Part shown: in pieces, positions 8,547 to 16,821 of the stretch
Position numbering within the stretch: position 1 is the first letter of the stretch
Layout: every line of letters begins with the position of its first letter
Source of the DNA: UBA969 sp041694635
GTDB taxonomy: Bacteria > Planctomycetota > Planctomycetia > Gemmatales > Gemmataceae
Length of the DNA stretch: 64,000 bases
Assembly: GCA_041694635.1 (NCBI GenBank)
Contig: JBDNHI010000010.1
Span: forward strand, 62,001-126,000
Direction of reading: 5' to 3'
Notes under the pieces: generated by a model
Database searches by the model: none
Told to the model about the DNA's origin: nothing
Seen by the model: the letters and a program-made list of their open reading frames with translations, nothing else
Position numbers and translations under genes: made by a program

Positions 8547-10037
8547 TCAAGGAAGTTTCGTAAACTCTGCATTAAGCCTACCAGAGATTTTAAAAGATTT
8601 AATTTTTCCGTCACTACCTTTACTTAAGACACAAATTGGATTTTCAAAAACAAAATCTTCACCATAGAGAATTGCCGACCCAAGGTTATCGAGATCCACA
8701 TAAAGATTTCCTAGTACAAGCCTAAGTTTCTTACCTTGCAAATTAAGTTCTGCCTTGCCATAAGCAGGGTGATAATATTCGCCAATAACATCCGATAGCT
8801 TAATGGTTCCGGGATATTTCTTGAGTAAATCGATCAGCTTAGCTTCATATAGAAATTTTGATTTTTCAGTAGTTTTCACCAAAATATTTGCATAGGAACT
8901 ATGCCAATCGACTTGTTGAAAATTAAACAAGAGATCAATTAAAGAGTTACTCAAGGCAAGATTCATGCGTGTATGTTCCATATTTGCAAGTATGGCAATC
9001 CCAAATTTCGAATCTGGTATCATTGTTAAATACAGTCGAAATCCATCAATTGAACCCCCGTGCGAAATCTGTCGAGCCCCACGATAATCTTGGATAACCC
9101 AACCCATTCCATACGCCATCTGAACCGTAAAAGGATGAAAGAGTTTATTAGTTTCATCAAAAGGATTAACAATTTGAGGTTTTTGAGTTTCAAGGATTTC
9201 GTTTGCACAATTCATATTCGCATATTTTTGATTAGCAGGATCAAGTTGAAATTTCAACCAAAGGGAAAGATCGTGAGCGGTGGAATAAACACTTCCCGAA
9301 GGATTAGGAGAAAACCCGAGGTAAGGCTCGGTAACGACAGGGAAGCCAAGGTTTCCTAAAGCGTGCCCCCTAGCAAGGTTTTCTTTAGGGGGAACAACAA
9401 AGGTATTAGTCATTTTTAAAGGGTCAAGAATTTCTTGTTTAAGAAGTTTTTCATAGGTTGAGCCACCTACTTTTTCGCAAACTAAACCACCCGCAGCAAA
9501 CAGTGTTGATTGGTATTGGTAGGAAGACCTAAAAGGTTTTTCCAAGGGTAAAAAAGCTGCCATTCTAACATTTTCTTCTGGAGGCAGTTTACTCCGATAC
9601 CACAACAAATCGTGTCCTCCCAACCCGGTTCTATGAGAAAACAAATCGCGCAATCTGCAATCTTCCGAGGCAAGCGCATCAGAAAGTTTGAACCAAGGCA
9701 AATGTTTTAAAACCTTATCATCCCAATCAAGTTTTTTCTTTGCAATTAAAGAAGCAGCAAGGGATGTAGTAAAAGCTTTCGAACAAGAAGCAATCGGAAA
9801 AATTGTCTGGGGGGTGACCAGTGCTGGTTTGCTAATCTCTACTACGCCAAAACCAGATTCATAAACGGTTTCGCCTTGATGAACAATCACGATTGATAAT
9901 CCAGGCACCCGCCAATATTCCATCGCCTGTTCCACAAGTTTTTTAACTTCTTTTTCTGGAAAATTAAGAGGAACTGTTTTCTTCTCAACTTCTTGGCCAG
10001 TTAAAAGCGTGTAAATTAGGAATAGGCTGTTAAGCAT
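8547..10037 (-). CDS. Secreted serine hydrolase (class C beta-lactamase/DD-peptidase fold) with DUF3471-like tail
   Basis: The protein has a short hydrophobic N-terminus (signal peptide, about 18 residues) and a beta-lactamase-related domain: the nucleophile motif SCSK at about residues 84-87, a tyrosine motif in a Tyr-Gln-Ser context near 175 where Tyr-Ser-Asn is usual, and the HGG triad (ISHGGSIDGF) near 325. The last 100 residues look like the DUF3471 beta-barrel often found at the end of these enzymes. The ATG at 10037 is preferred; a TTG at 10052 would overlap the preceding stop but puts charged residues before the signal core. It is third in the operon gpsA / DUF1802 / hydrolase. Substrate could be peptidoglycan peptides or esters; not determined. 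Confidence 0.87.
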   Translation of the reverse strand: MLNSLFLIYTLLTGQEVEKKTVPLNFPEKEVKKLVEQAMEYWRVPGLSIVIVHQGETVYESGFGVVEISKPALVTPQTIFPIASCSKAFTTSLAASLIAKKKLDWDDKVLKHLPWFKLSDALASEDCRLRDLFSHRTGLGGHDLLWYRSKLPPEENVRMAAFLPLEKPFRSSYQYQSTLFAAGGLVCEKVGGSTYEKLLKQEILDPLKMTNTFVVPPKENLARGHALGNLGFPVVTEPYLGFSPNPSGSVYSTAHDLSLWLKFQLDPANQKYANMNCANEILETQKPQIVNPFDETNKLFHPFTVQMAYGMGWVIQDYRGARQISHGGSIDGFRLYLTMIPDSKFGIAILANMEHTRMNLALSNSLIDLLFNFQQVDWHSSYANILVKTTEKSKFLYEAKLIDLLKKYPGTIKLSDVIGEYYHPAYGKAELNLQGKKLRLVLGNLYVDLDNLGSAILYGEDFVFENPICVLSKGSDGKIKSFKISGRLNAEFTKLP

Positions 10038-10048
10038 AGTTGAGCATC

Positions 10049-10606
10049 TCAATCTTTTAAAATATTTCTAAGCTTATTTACTTCTTCTTCAAATATCAAC
10101 GGTGATAGCACAGGGGTTACGCCGCCTGCTTCTATGGAATTATCCAATTTCACCCACGACTTACAACCAAGATAAAAATCTGTTTCAGAGATTTCGATAA
10201 TTTTAGTAGCCTGATAAATTCTTAGGATTAGAACATTAAGGCCAGACGTTCGATAGAGAAACCTAGAGTTAATACACTCATCTGAAAGAATATGAAAAGA
10301 ATCCAAACTTTTAATTTTAGCAAGATCCGTGATATAAAAAGAATCAACAATTTCTGCAAGATTAAACAATCGAACTTTAGATTCTGGTGCCTTATAATTT
10401 TCACCAAGCTTAAGAAATTCAGTTTCTTTCAACTGGTTTTGTTGTTGATGAACAAAAGTGGGGTAGAGCCAAAACCATTTCGATTGAATTTGAAAATCGC
10501 CTGTAGGTTCTGCAATACCACCTTTTCTAAGCAATATCGTTTGTCGACCCGATGCCAAGGCTGCGCAAACCGAAGCCCACTCTTTACAGGCAAGCTGAAT
10601 TTCCAT
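10049..10606 (-). CDS. DUF1802 family protein
   Basis: A 185-residue protein with the DUF1802 hallmarks: an N-terminal KEWA motif, LLRKGGI near residue 27 followed by a FWLYPTFVHQQ segment near 46-56. The family is common in cyanobacteria and planctomycetes and has no established function. No signal peptide or transmembrane helix is visible. The gene lies 14 bases after gpsA and 11 bases before the serine hydrolase start, so the three are very probably co-transcribed. AGGAG is 11 bases upstream of the ATG. Confidence 0.8.
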   Translation of the reverse strand: MEIQLACKEWASVCAALASGRQTILLRKGGIAEPTGDFQIQSKWFWLYPTFVHQQQNQLKETEFLKLGENYKAPESKVRLFNLAEIVDSFYITDLAKIKSLDSFHILSDECINSRFLYRTSGLNVLILRIYQATKIIEISETDFYLGCKSWVKLDNSIEAGGVTPVLSPLIFEEEVNKLRNILKD

Positions 10607-10620
10607 TTAAAAGCAAACTC

Positions 10621-11616
10621 CTATTCCTTCCGGGGGGCACGATTCATTAAATCGAAAACTGCAGATTTAGGACACTTGCCATTATGTAAAACCTGAAAAA
10701 CTTGTTCAATAATAGGAAGATCGATATTTTGTTTAGTAGCTTGTGCCCTAATAGTAGGGGCAGTGAAAACTCCTTCCGCAACCTGTTGCATTGAAGGAAG
10801 AAAGTGGGCAAGTTTTTCGCCTTTTCCTAATCGTTCCCCAACTTTTCGATTTCGAGAGTGCTTGCTAGTACAAGTTGCAATCAAATCACCTAAACCCGCC
10901 AAGCCTGAAAAAGTAGAAGCCTCTGCACCGCAAGCAACGCCGTAGCGTGTCATTTCAACCAACCCTCGGGTGATGAGCGCGGCCTTTGCATTATCGCCAT
11001 AACCCAGACCATCATTGATACCAGCAGCAATTGCGATCACATTTTTAAGTGCCCCCGCAAGTTCGACGCCTAATGGATCTTGATTTGTATAAACCCTAAA
11101 AGTTTCCGAATTAAAAAGGCTTTGAATATCTAAGTTAATTTGGTGATTCGAACCTGCAAGTGCCAATGAAGTAGGCAAACCTTGCGCAACCTCTTCTGCA
11201 TGACTGGGCCCACTTAGTATCGAAACTGGTCTTTCTCCAAGTACATCGATAATAGTTTGGCTAGGCCTATGAAATGATTCGCGCTCTAGCCCCTTGGTTG
11301 TACTAACAACCGGCAATTGCAAAGGCATATCAGGCTGAATCGTTTTTAATACCATTCGTAAATGGGAAGATGGCACACACGATACTAATAAAGTTGATCC
11401 AGATAGTGCTTCGGCAAAGGAGTCACTGACTTCAATGGCATCGGGTAAAAGAACCCCTGCAAGCAAGGCATCATTACGGCGGGTTATTTTCAGATTCTGC
11501 CTTGATGTTTCCCTAACGCTCCACAACGCAACTTTGCATCTTTTTTCGCGACAAAGGTGTAAGGCTAAAGCCATACCCCAAGCCCCTGCACCAACAACTG
11601 TAACTTTTTTAAACAT
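10621..11616 (-). CDS. gpsA: NAD(P)H-dependent glycerol-3-phosphate dehydrogenase
   Basis: A 331-residue cytosolic enzyme that reduces dihydroxyacetone phosphate to sn-glycerol-3-phosphate for phospholipid synthesis. The Rossmann motif VVGAGAWGMALA is at the N-terminus, the catalytic lysine lies in ELAGALKNVIAIAAG near residue 186, and the C-terminal motif GLGDLIATCTSKHSRN is intact. The start is set at the ATG at 11616, since AGGTGG lies immediately before it; the GTG at 11622 is itself part of this ribosome site. It is the first gene of a minus-strand operon with DUF1802 and a serine hydrolase, an association with no obvious pathway link. Confidence 0.95.
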   Translation of the reverse strand: MFKKVTVVGAGAWGMALALHLCREKRCKVALWSVRETSRQNLKITRRNDALLAGVLLPDAIEVSDSFAEALSGSTLLVSCVPSSHLRMVLKTIQPDMPLQLPVVSTTKGLERESFHRPSQTIIDVLGERPVSILSGPSHAEEVAQGLPTSLALAGSNHQINLDIQSLFNSETFRVYTNQDPLGVELAGALKNVIAIAAGINDGLGYGDNAKAALITRGLVEMTRYGVACGAEASTFSGLAGLGDLIATCTSKHSRNRKVGERLGKGEKLAHFLPSMQQVAEGVFTAPTIRAQATKQNIDLPIIEQVFQVLHNGKCPKSAVFDLMNRAPRKE

Positions 11617-11942
11617 AACCACCTAAATTGTTAAAAAGCTTAATAACAGTTCTATGTTAAGTTGAAAAAATGAGTCTTGCTACTTTGATCTGCACAGATT
11701 TTTAAACTATTCCTTCTCAAAGACAGGTGGGATTTTAAATGAAAAGCAAACTTTTCCATTAACAACGCCTCTAACAGGCAACTTTTCTCAAAACTTTTTT
11801 ATTTATGCCAAAGTAAATAGCTTTTATTGCCGATTAAATCTTTGGGGATATTTATGGATACAGCTTTTAGACTGTTCCCTCACCAATAAAGGCAAGAAAG
11901 GTTCCAAAACCTAACTTGCAGAAAAATCTTGGAGGATTCGAG
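11617..11942. other. 326-base divergent intergenic region with two SD-led mini-ORFs
   Basis: This gap separates gpsA (minus) from a small plus-strand gene. On the plus strand, AGGTGGGA precedes an 8-codon frame at 11739-11762 (ending LFH), and GGGGA precedes a 12-codon frame at 11854-11889 (ending FPHQ). Both have well placed ribosome sites but no known relative. They may be leader peptides for the gene at 11943, or chance. No convincing promoter pair was identified. Confidence 0.3.
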
Positions 11943-12167
11943 ATGGCACCACACCTTAGAGTTTTTAGAGAACCTTCTGACTCGGACAAAGACATCATCC
12001 AAGCACCAACAGTACGAGTTCGGCTGTCGGATTTATTACCTTTGATAGCAGCGGCCCAGCGCAAGAATTTCGTTTGGGTGCAAGATTTTATGGAAGATGA
12101 AGTTGCAGTAACCGCCGACCTTTATGAAGTGATACGCAGCTTTAAGACATTTCGTCCCGCAAGTTAA
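11943..12167 (+). CDS. Small conserved hypothetical protein
   Basis: A 74-residue acidic protein without signal peptide, membrane helix or cysteine. The start is at ATG 11943 because GGAGG lies 7 bases upstream; an earlier start would add unrelated residues. Sequence features are a short charged N-terminus, a conserved-looking TVRVRLSDLLPL segment (strand then helix), and a helix with FMEDEVAVTADLYEVI. From memory similar small proteins occur in planctomycete genomes with no function assigned. It is convergent with the next gene at a distance of 10 bases, with no terminator visible between them. Confidence 0.7.
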   Translation: MAPHLRVFREPSDSDKDIIQAPTVRVRLSDLLPLIAAAQRKNFVWVQDFMEDEVAVTADLYEVIRSFKTFRPAS

Positions 12168-12177
12168 ACAAGTAAAA

Positions 12178-13041
12178 TTAATCAGCAAAAGCATCGTCTG
12201 GAGGCAATTTCTGCAAGATTTCTGGCTTGCCGAATTCAAGTACATCAATGTTGCCTTTAACTTCCGCTTCCATCAATTTCACTCTTGTTTCAAGATCGTT
12301 AACTCTTTTTTTGACCAGAAGTAATTCATCTTTTGGGGCAATTTTTTCTGTACTTCTTGGAACTTCGGGGTAATTCAGTTGCCTTTGCAACGCCGCAAAT
12401 AAAAAAAACGGATCTCTTCCAAGATTCGCCCTAGCTATTCTGCCTTCCTTAATGGCAAACAAAGGTTTCACGGGTGGTTCATAAGCTGGATCTAACCTTC
12501 TTTGCACTTCCAAATAATATTCCGACCTTAAATAAACAAATTCTGCAAACTCAATCAAACCTATTTGCTTGGAAACAAACAAAATAAATTCTTTCCAATC
12601 GGAAGAATATAAAGGATCATTCGCCATTGCAGTGATTCCTTCGTCGTATCCTAATTTATTACGAGAAAGAATTTCAAATTGAAAAACAAAGAGTCCAGCG
12701 GGCAGAGGGCTTTCGATATGAAATGTAGCCATTTTTTCGAGCACATTTAATGCTGTATCTATACTAAATTTCCTATGCTCATCTTCAGATGATTTAACGA
12801 TAAAGGTTTGAAAAGGCGTGAAGTAATGGCTCAACAATTTAAATCCAGAACTCAATAAGCCACTATGTTTGATTTCAGTTGCGAGAAATTGAATAGCCAG
12901 CGGAAGTTTAGTAGTTGCCAATATTTCTTGGTCAATGCGTTCAAGTACTTCTTGCGTTGCGATACAAGCCTTGATTCTCTCTCGGAGAGTATGAAAAAAG
13001 TAAGCTTGCTCGATGTACTCTTCGCGGTCAAGAATCGCCAT
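12178..13041 (-). CDS. Hypothetical protein with C-terminal coiled coil
   Basis: A 287-residue, cysteine-poor soluble protein I do not recognise. The first 160 residues are predicted largely helical; the region around 165-195 carries many Tyr, Arg and Glu (EFVYLRSEYYLEVQRR); residues 235-262 show heptad-like spacing (LLLVKKRVNDLETRVKLM), indicating a short coiled coil that could mediate oligomerisation; the tail is Pro/Asp-rich. The ATG at 13041 is preceded by a GGGGG ribosome site that partly lies inside a hairpin. It is a single minus-strand gene, convergent with the small gene at 11943. Confidence 0.65.
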   Translation of the reverse strand: MAILDREEYIEQAYFFHTLRERIKACIATQEVLERIDQEILATTKLPLAIQFLATEIKHSGLLSSGFKLLSHYFTPFQTFIVKSSEDEHRKFSIDTALNVLEKMATFHIESPLPAGLFVFQFEILSRNKLGYDEGITAMANDPLYSSDWKEFILFVSKQIGLIEFAEFVYLRSEYYLEVQRRLDPAYEPPVKPLFAIKEGRIARANLGRDPFFLFAALQRQLNYPEVPRSTEKIAPKDELLLVKKRVNDLETRVKLMEAEVKGNIDVLEFGKPEILQKLPPDDAFAD

Positions 13042-13046
13042 AAAAA

Positions 13047-13078
13047 CCCCCTTAGCAATCTGCTAAGCTAATTTTAGC
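13047..13078 (-). promoter_or_regulatory. Tandem GCTAA/TTAGC hairpins overlapping the ribosome site
   Basis: Two adjoining inverted repeats lie just before the start at 13041: CTTAGCA-ATC-TGCTAAG at 13051-13067 (7-bp stem, 3-base loop) and GCTAA-TT-TTAGC at 13067-13078. The GGGGG Shine-Dalgarno (13051-13047) begins inside the first stem. The arms can also pair with each other, so alternative folds are possible. It could act at RNA level (ribosome-site masking) or as a DNA operator. Confidence 0.35.
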
Positions 13079-13241
13079 ACGGGGATCGCTTTATTCACTA
13101 CGATCTTATTCGGAATGATTTTAATTTTAATAACTATGGATGCTAGAAAAGAAAAAACCAGGGGTGACTAATTATGAAGAAGATTTACTCTACCACCTAA
13201 TTAACCATTAAAACTGAACTGCATTTTAAAAGAAAACTCTG

Positions 13242-13658
13242 CTAGCCTGCTTGCTTATACTCTTGGATAGCTCTAAAAAGCTGAAATTCTGCCTCTGCTT
13301 TTTTCACAATAAAGGTAAACTTGCCAACCTTGATTTCATCTTCTTCTTTAATGCGCTTTGACACAATCGACTTGCCATTAACAAAGGTGCCATTTTTACT
13401 GTCTAAATCTCGTAAAGTCCACCCATGCAATGACCAAGATAAAATACAATGGCGCCTACTAACACAAGGCGAAGGAATTTTAAAATCTGCGGTACTGCTT
13501 CGACCGATGACAATGAGGGTAGCTTGAAATTCCATAAGTATTTTGCTTGGCAGTAGTTCAATTTCTAGTGGAAAGAAGCCTTCTTTAATTTCTTTGCCAT
13601 CAGTAAATCTTATTGATGGCAAAATCTGATTTCCGAAGTTTAAAAATTCTTCCGCCAT
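13242..13658 (-). CDS. FHA domain protein
   Basis: A 138-residue cytosolic protein consisting essentially of one forkhead-associated domain, which binds phosphothreonine peptides. The key motifs are all present: GRS at residues 52-54, SRRH at 67-70 and SKNGTFVNG at 87-95. It has an approximately 40-residue N-terminal extension with two strands and a short C-terminal tail. Planctomycetes encode many Ser/Thr kinases with which FHA proteins work, but no kinase is encoded nearby, so the partner is unknown. AGGGTG precedes the ATG. Confidence 0.9.
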   Translation of the reverse strand: MAEEFLNFGNQILPSIRFTDGKEIKEGFFPLEIELLPSKILMEFQATLIVIGRSSTADFKIPSPCVSRRHCILSWSLHGWTLRDLDSKNGTFVNGKSIVSKRIKEEDEIKVGKFTFIVKKAEAEFQLFRAIQEYKQAG

Positions 13659-13995
13659 AATTACACCCTAATTTCATCGAAGTAATAGATCTCGATAAAG
13701 ATGAAGAGGGAGGCATAGCATAATTAAAAATTGTGGGAAGTCTGATTTTAACGAATAAATGCGTTGAATGGGTAAAGAATGACCAAGGGAAAGGATACAA
13801 ACTATTCACAAATGATAAATATTTCCGTTTGTGACACTATTAACGACAATGCCATTGCCAATCCTTCAAATCCTTCGATTTTGCTTAAAGTTCCATTTCT
13901 CCTTTTAAGTTTTTGAAGCAAACTTATCTTAGTGTTCAAGTTGAAAAACTCTTTACCGGGTTTTCCTATTCTGTTTATCTTTCGAGACCGATGCA
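13659..13995. other. Divergent intergenic region, 337 bases, nothing specific seen
   Basis: This gap lies between the FHA gene (minus) and the YTV-repeat gene (plus) and must hold both promoters. I found no well matched promoter hexamer pair, no hairpin with a T-run and no credible small gene. The ribosome site for the gene at 13996 is weak. Confidence 0.4.
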
Positions 13996-15774
13996 ATGAA
14001 CAAGTCCTTTTGGAAGTTTTGGCTTCTGGCCCTTTCAACCTTTCTAGTTATGCAAGGTTTTGCCCAAGCTCGGCATTGTGGCGCTATCCGTTATGCACCC
14101 GTTTGCTGCGAACGCGAACAATTCTGCCTGCCAGAAGTGCAATATAGAATCACTTACAAGGAATCGATCGAAGAGCGAACCCAACTTTGCTATAAGCCGG
14201 TCTACCGTACCGTGATGAAAGAATGCAAATCGGTTTGCTACAAACCGGTTTATGAAACTACTTACCGTGATTCTGCCTACACCGTCTGCAAACCAGTTTG
14301 GGAATGCTACGATGTAGTAAGAAATCATACGGTAATGAAACCCGTATACGAACAATGTGTAAGGGAAGAAAATTATACCGTTCAAAAACCCGTTTGGCAG
14401 TCCTACCAAGTTCCTGTTAAATACAACACCTACAAACCCGTTTACGAACAACGCGTTAAAGAAGAACACTTTACCGTTCAAAAACCCGTTTGGCAGTCCT
14501 ACCAAGTTCCTGTTAAATACAACACCTACAAACCCGTTTACGAACAACGCGTTAAAGAAGAACACTTTACCGTTCAAAAACCCGTTTGGCAGTCTTACCA
14601 AGTTCCTGTTAAATACAACACCTACAAACCCGTTTACGAACAACGCGTTAAAGAAGAACACTTTACCGTTCAAAAACCCGTTTGGTACGAAGAACAAGTA
14701 CCTTGCAGCAGAATGGTGCTAAAGCCTGTATACACAACAGAAACGCGTGATATTTCAGAAACTATTTATGAATCAGTAATGGAACCCAGAGACACCGTGG
14801 TACGAAGTTATTCTTGGGAACCCGTATGTACTGAAAAGCAGATATGCGTGCAAACAGGATCATGGAGGACCGAGGTATGTGAAATTCCAGGGCAGGTTGT
14901 TATGAAAAAAGTTTGCCACCCCGGTTTTTGGACTATGGATCCTTGCTGCTGCAAAATGATTTATGTCCCAGGCCATACCAGTTGCAGTCCGATGCAACTT
15001 CCCAACCGCACCGTTTGCAAAAAGATTTGGGAGCCAAGAACCGAATTACGAACCATTTCCTGTGTCAATTATGTTCGTAAATTAAATTGCAATGTGGTTC
15101 GTTCTTACTGCTGTAAGATCGTGCCAAAAACAGTATGCAAGAAAGTAAGTTTTACTAAATGCTGTATGGTGCCCGAAGTTCAATGCTTCACCGTTACGCG
15201 CAAGTGCTGCAAGATGATCAGCGAACATAAAGTATGCAAAACGCCCTATACGGTTTGTAAAATGGTATGTGAAGAACAATGCAAGATGGTTACCTGCCAA
15301 AAATGCATTATGACTCAACAACATTGCGTCAGGAAAATCCCTTACACCACCTGCAAAATGGTGTGTGAAGAACAATGCAAGATGGTTACCTGCCAAAAAT
15401 GCACTATGACTCAACAACACCTTGTAAGAAAAACCCCATATACCGTTTGCAAAATGGTATGCGAAGAACAATGCAAGATGGTTACCAGTCAAAAATGTAT
15501 TATGACCCAACAACATTGCGTCAGGAAAATTCCTTACACCACTTGCAAGATGGTGCCCGAAATTCGTCAAGAAGTGATTAAGTGCCAACGCTGCAAAATG
15601 GTGACCGAACAACGCTGCTGCAAAATTCCAATAACAACTTGTTCTTTATCCAAACAAGAAACCATTTTCCAGATACCAGAAACACATTGCACAATGGAAC
15701 CCTTCACGATGACTTACAAGGTTTGCAGAAAAACCCCTTGCGTTGAAATGATTGGAATTCCATCCTGCAACTAA
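13996..15774 (+). CDS. YTV-repeat cysteine-rich secreted cell-envelope protein
   Basis: A 592-residue secreted protein with a signal peptide (residues 1-26, cleavage near AQA) and almost entirely made of repeats. The first half carries about 16-residue units with the pattern Tyr-x-Val-x-Lys-Pro-Val-Tyr/Trp (the YTV type described in planctomycete cell-wall proteins); the second half carries Cys-rich units with CKMV and CEEQCKMV. Cysteines are frequent in the second half and near the start but rare in the first array. Two blocks are near-perfect tandem DNA repeats of 96 bases. Known relatives from Rhodopirellula were found in cell-wall preparations, which fits a disulfide-linked structural role. 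A strong terminator follows. Confidence 0.88.
   Translation: MNKSFWKFWLLALSTFLVMQGFAQARHCGAIRYAPVCCEREQFCLPEVQYRITYKESIEERTQLCYKPVYRTVMKECKSVCYKPVYETTYRDSAYTVCKPVWECYDVVRNHTVMKPVYEQCVREENYTVQKPVWQSYQVPVKYNTYKPVYEQRVKEEHFTVQKPVWQSYQVPVKYNTYKPVYEQRVKEEHFTVQKPVWQSYQVPVKYNTYKPVYEQRVKEEHFTVQKPVWYEEQVPCSRMVLKPVYTTETRDISETIYESVMEPRDTVVRSYSWEPVCTEKQICVQTGSWRTEVCEIPGQVVMKKVCHPGFWTMDPCCCKMIYVPGHTSCSPMQLPNRTVCKKIWEPRTELRTISCVNYVRKLNCNVVRSYCCKIVPKTVCKKVSFTKCCMVPEVQCFTVTRKCCKMISEHKVCKTPYTVCKMVCEEQCKMVTCQKCIMTQQHCVRKIPYTTCKMVCEEQCKMVTCQKCTMTQQHLVRKTPYTVCKMVCEEQCKMVTSQKCIMTQQHCVRKIPYTTCKMVPEIRQEVIKCQRCKMVTEQRCCKIPITTCSLSKQETIFQIPETHCTMEPFTMTYKVCRKTPCVEMIGIPSCN
14398..14685 (+). repeat. Tandem repeat, 3 x 96 bp, in the YTV gene (array A)
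   Basis: Three direct copies start at 14398, 14494 and 14590. I saw one substitution (CAGTCC to CAGTCT at the start of copy 3). Each copy encodes 32 residues, made of two 16-residue hemi-repeats with KPVYEQ and KPVWQS. A partly matching, older copy lies upstream (from about 14330). The near identity points to recent duplication or gene conversion. Confidence 0.95.
15241..15560 (+). repeat. Tandem repeat, 3 x 96 bp plus partial, in the YTV gene (array B)
   Basis: Copies start at 15241, 15337 and 15433, with a fourth partial one from 15529. Each encodes 32 residues with CKMVCEEQCKMV and QKCIMTQQH. Copies differ by several substitutions, including two Cys changes (TCQKC to TSQKC; QQHC to QQHL). 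The period equals that of array A although the residue content differs. Confidence 0.92.
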
Positions 15775-15795
15775 AAACAGGGACCTAGAAACTAA

Positions 15796-15833
15796 AGACC
15801 TCAAAGCTTAAACTATAAGCTTTGAGGTCTTTT
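15796..15833 (+). terminator. Rho-independent terminator after the YTV gene
   Basis: A perfect 15-bp inverted repeat (15796-15810 with 15816-15830, arm AGACCTCAAAGCTTA) with a 5-base loop is followed by TTT on the plus strand. It lies 22 bases after the YTV stop codon. Confidence 0.88.
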
Positions 15834-16005
15834 CATTTAACCACACAGCCACACTTTTTTAGAACCACCCAAACCACCACCATTGCTTGACTTAAGAACC
15901 TGCCAAAACAAATCAATCATTTCGATAAGATTAAACCTTAGGATTATAGCTACCATAGAGTTATATTTCAGAAAGGAATACGGTATTTAAGTAGGAGAGA
16001 TGCTC

Positions 16006-16821
16006 ATGAAGCCATTAAGGGTGGGTGCGGTTAATTACCTAAACACCAAGCCACTGATTTACAATCTGAAGCAAATTGCTCCCCATTGGGACCTTCAACT
16101 AATGGTTCCAAGCCATTTGGCCTATAATCTTTCCATGGGCTTGCTTGATGTAGCTCTTATTCCAGTTATAGAGTATTTTAGAAATCCGGGTTACAAAATC
16201 GTTCCTGGAATCTCTATTGCATCTAATGGCCCCGTTCTTAGTGTCACCCTTTTTAGTAAAGTGCCTTGGGCTAATATTCAATCCATATCTCTCGATGAAG
16301 GATCCAAGACAAGCATTACTCTTTTAAAAATTCTATCCCACGAGCTTCATGGCATCGATTATAAATCAACCAACCTTCCCATGAATGCAAATCCTGAACT
16401 TGTAAACACAGATGGGGTTTTATTAATTGGTGACCGTGCTATGAAGGCTTGTTTACCTGACTTCCCCTACGCTTACGACCTAGGCCAAGAATGGAACGCA
16501 TACACGCATTTGCCCTTCGTTTATGCTGTTTGGGCAGTGAACGAAAGAGCTTTTGGAGAAAAGCTTACCAGCTACTTTGCTCAGGCAAAAAAACTGGGTA
16601 AAAAACATATTGGCGAAATAGCAGAATCAGAATCTAAAAGGCTGGAACTCGATGCCGGATTTTGTCGAAGGTATCTTTCACATATTATCCAGTATAATTT
16701 AGGCAGTAAAGAAATCGCTGGCCTCGAATTGTATAGGCACCTGGCTTTTAAACACCACCTTATTGAACAGGAAGGAAATATTGAATTCCATGACTGCAGA
16801 CATTTTGCAAAAAGCTATTGA
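16006..16821 (+). CDS. mqnA: Chorismate dehydratase (futalosine menaquinone pathway)
   Basis: A 271-residue enzyme that removes water from chorismate to give 3-enolpyruvyl-benzoate, the first step of the futalosine route to menaquinone. The N-terminal motif RVGAVNYLNTKPL and the GLLDVALIPVIEY segment are characteristic of this periplasmic-binding-protein-like fold. The ATG at 16006 is selected because AGGAG (15993-15997) lies 8 bases before it; the ATG at 16000 is too close. It overlaps mqnC by 32 bases, so the two enzymes are co-translated. The other mqn genes are not in the window. Confidence 0.93.
   Translation: MKPLRVGAVNYLNTKPLIYNLKQIAPHWDLQLMVPSHLAYNLSMGLLDVALIPVIEYFRNPGYKIVPGISIASNGPVLSVTLFSKVPWANIQSISLDEGSKTSITLLKILSHELHGIDYKSTNLPMNANPELVNTDGVLLIGDRAMKACLPDFPYAYDLGQEWNAYTHLPFVYAVWAVNERAFGEKLTSYFAQAKKLGKKHIGEIAESESKRLELDAGFCRRYLSHIIQYNLGSKEIAGLELYRHLAFKHHLIEQEGNIEFHDCRHFAKSY

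Noticed and set aside
10292..10696. Plus-strand 134-codon frame across the DUF1802 and gpsA ends
   Set aside because: It is antisense to two real genes and has no ribosome site or recognisable protein features.
14044..14697. Long minus-strand open frame (217 codons) opposite the YTV array
   Set aside because: It is the antisense of the 96-bp repeats; the repeated codons keep the reverse frame open. No ribosome site and low-complexity product.
15082..15612. Long minus-strand open frame opposite array B
   Set aside because: Same cause; the product is a repetitive mirror of the Cys-rich array with no family resemblance.
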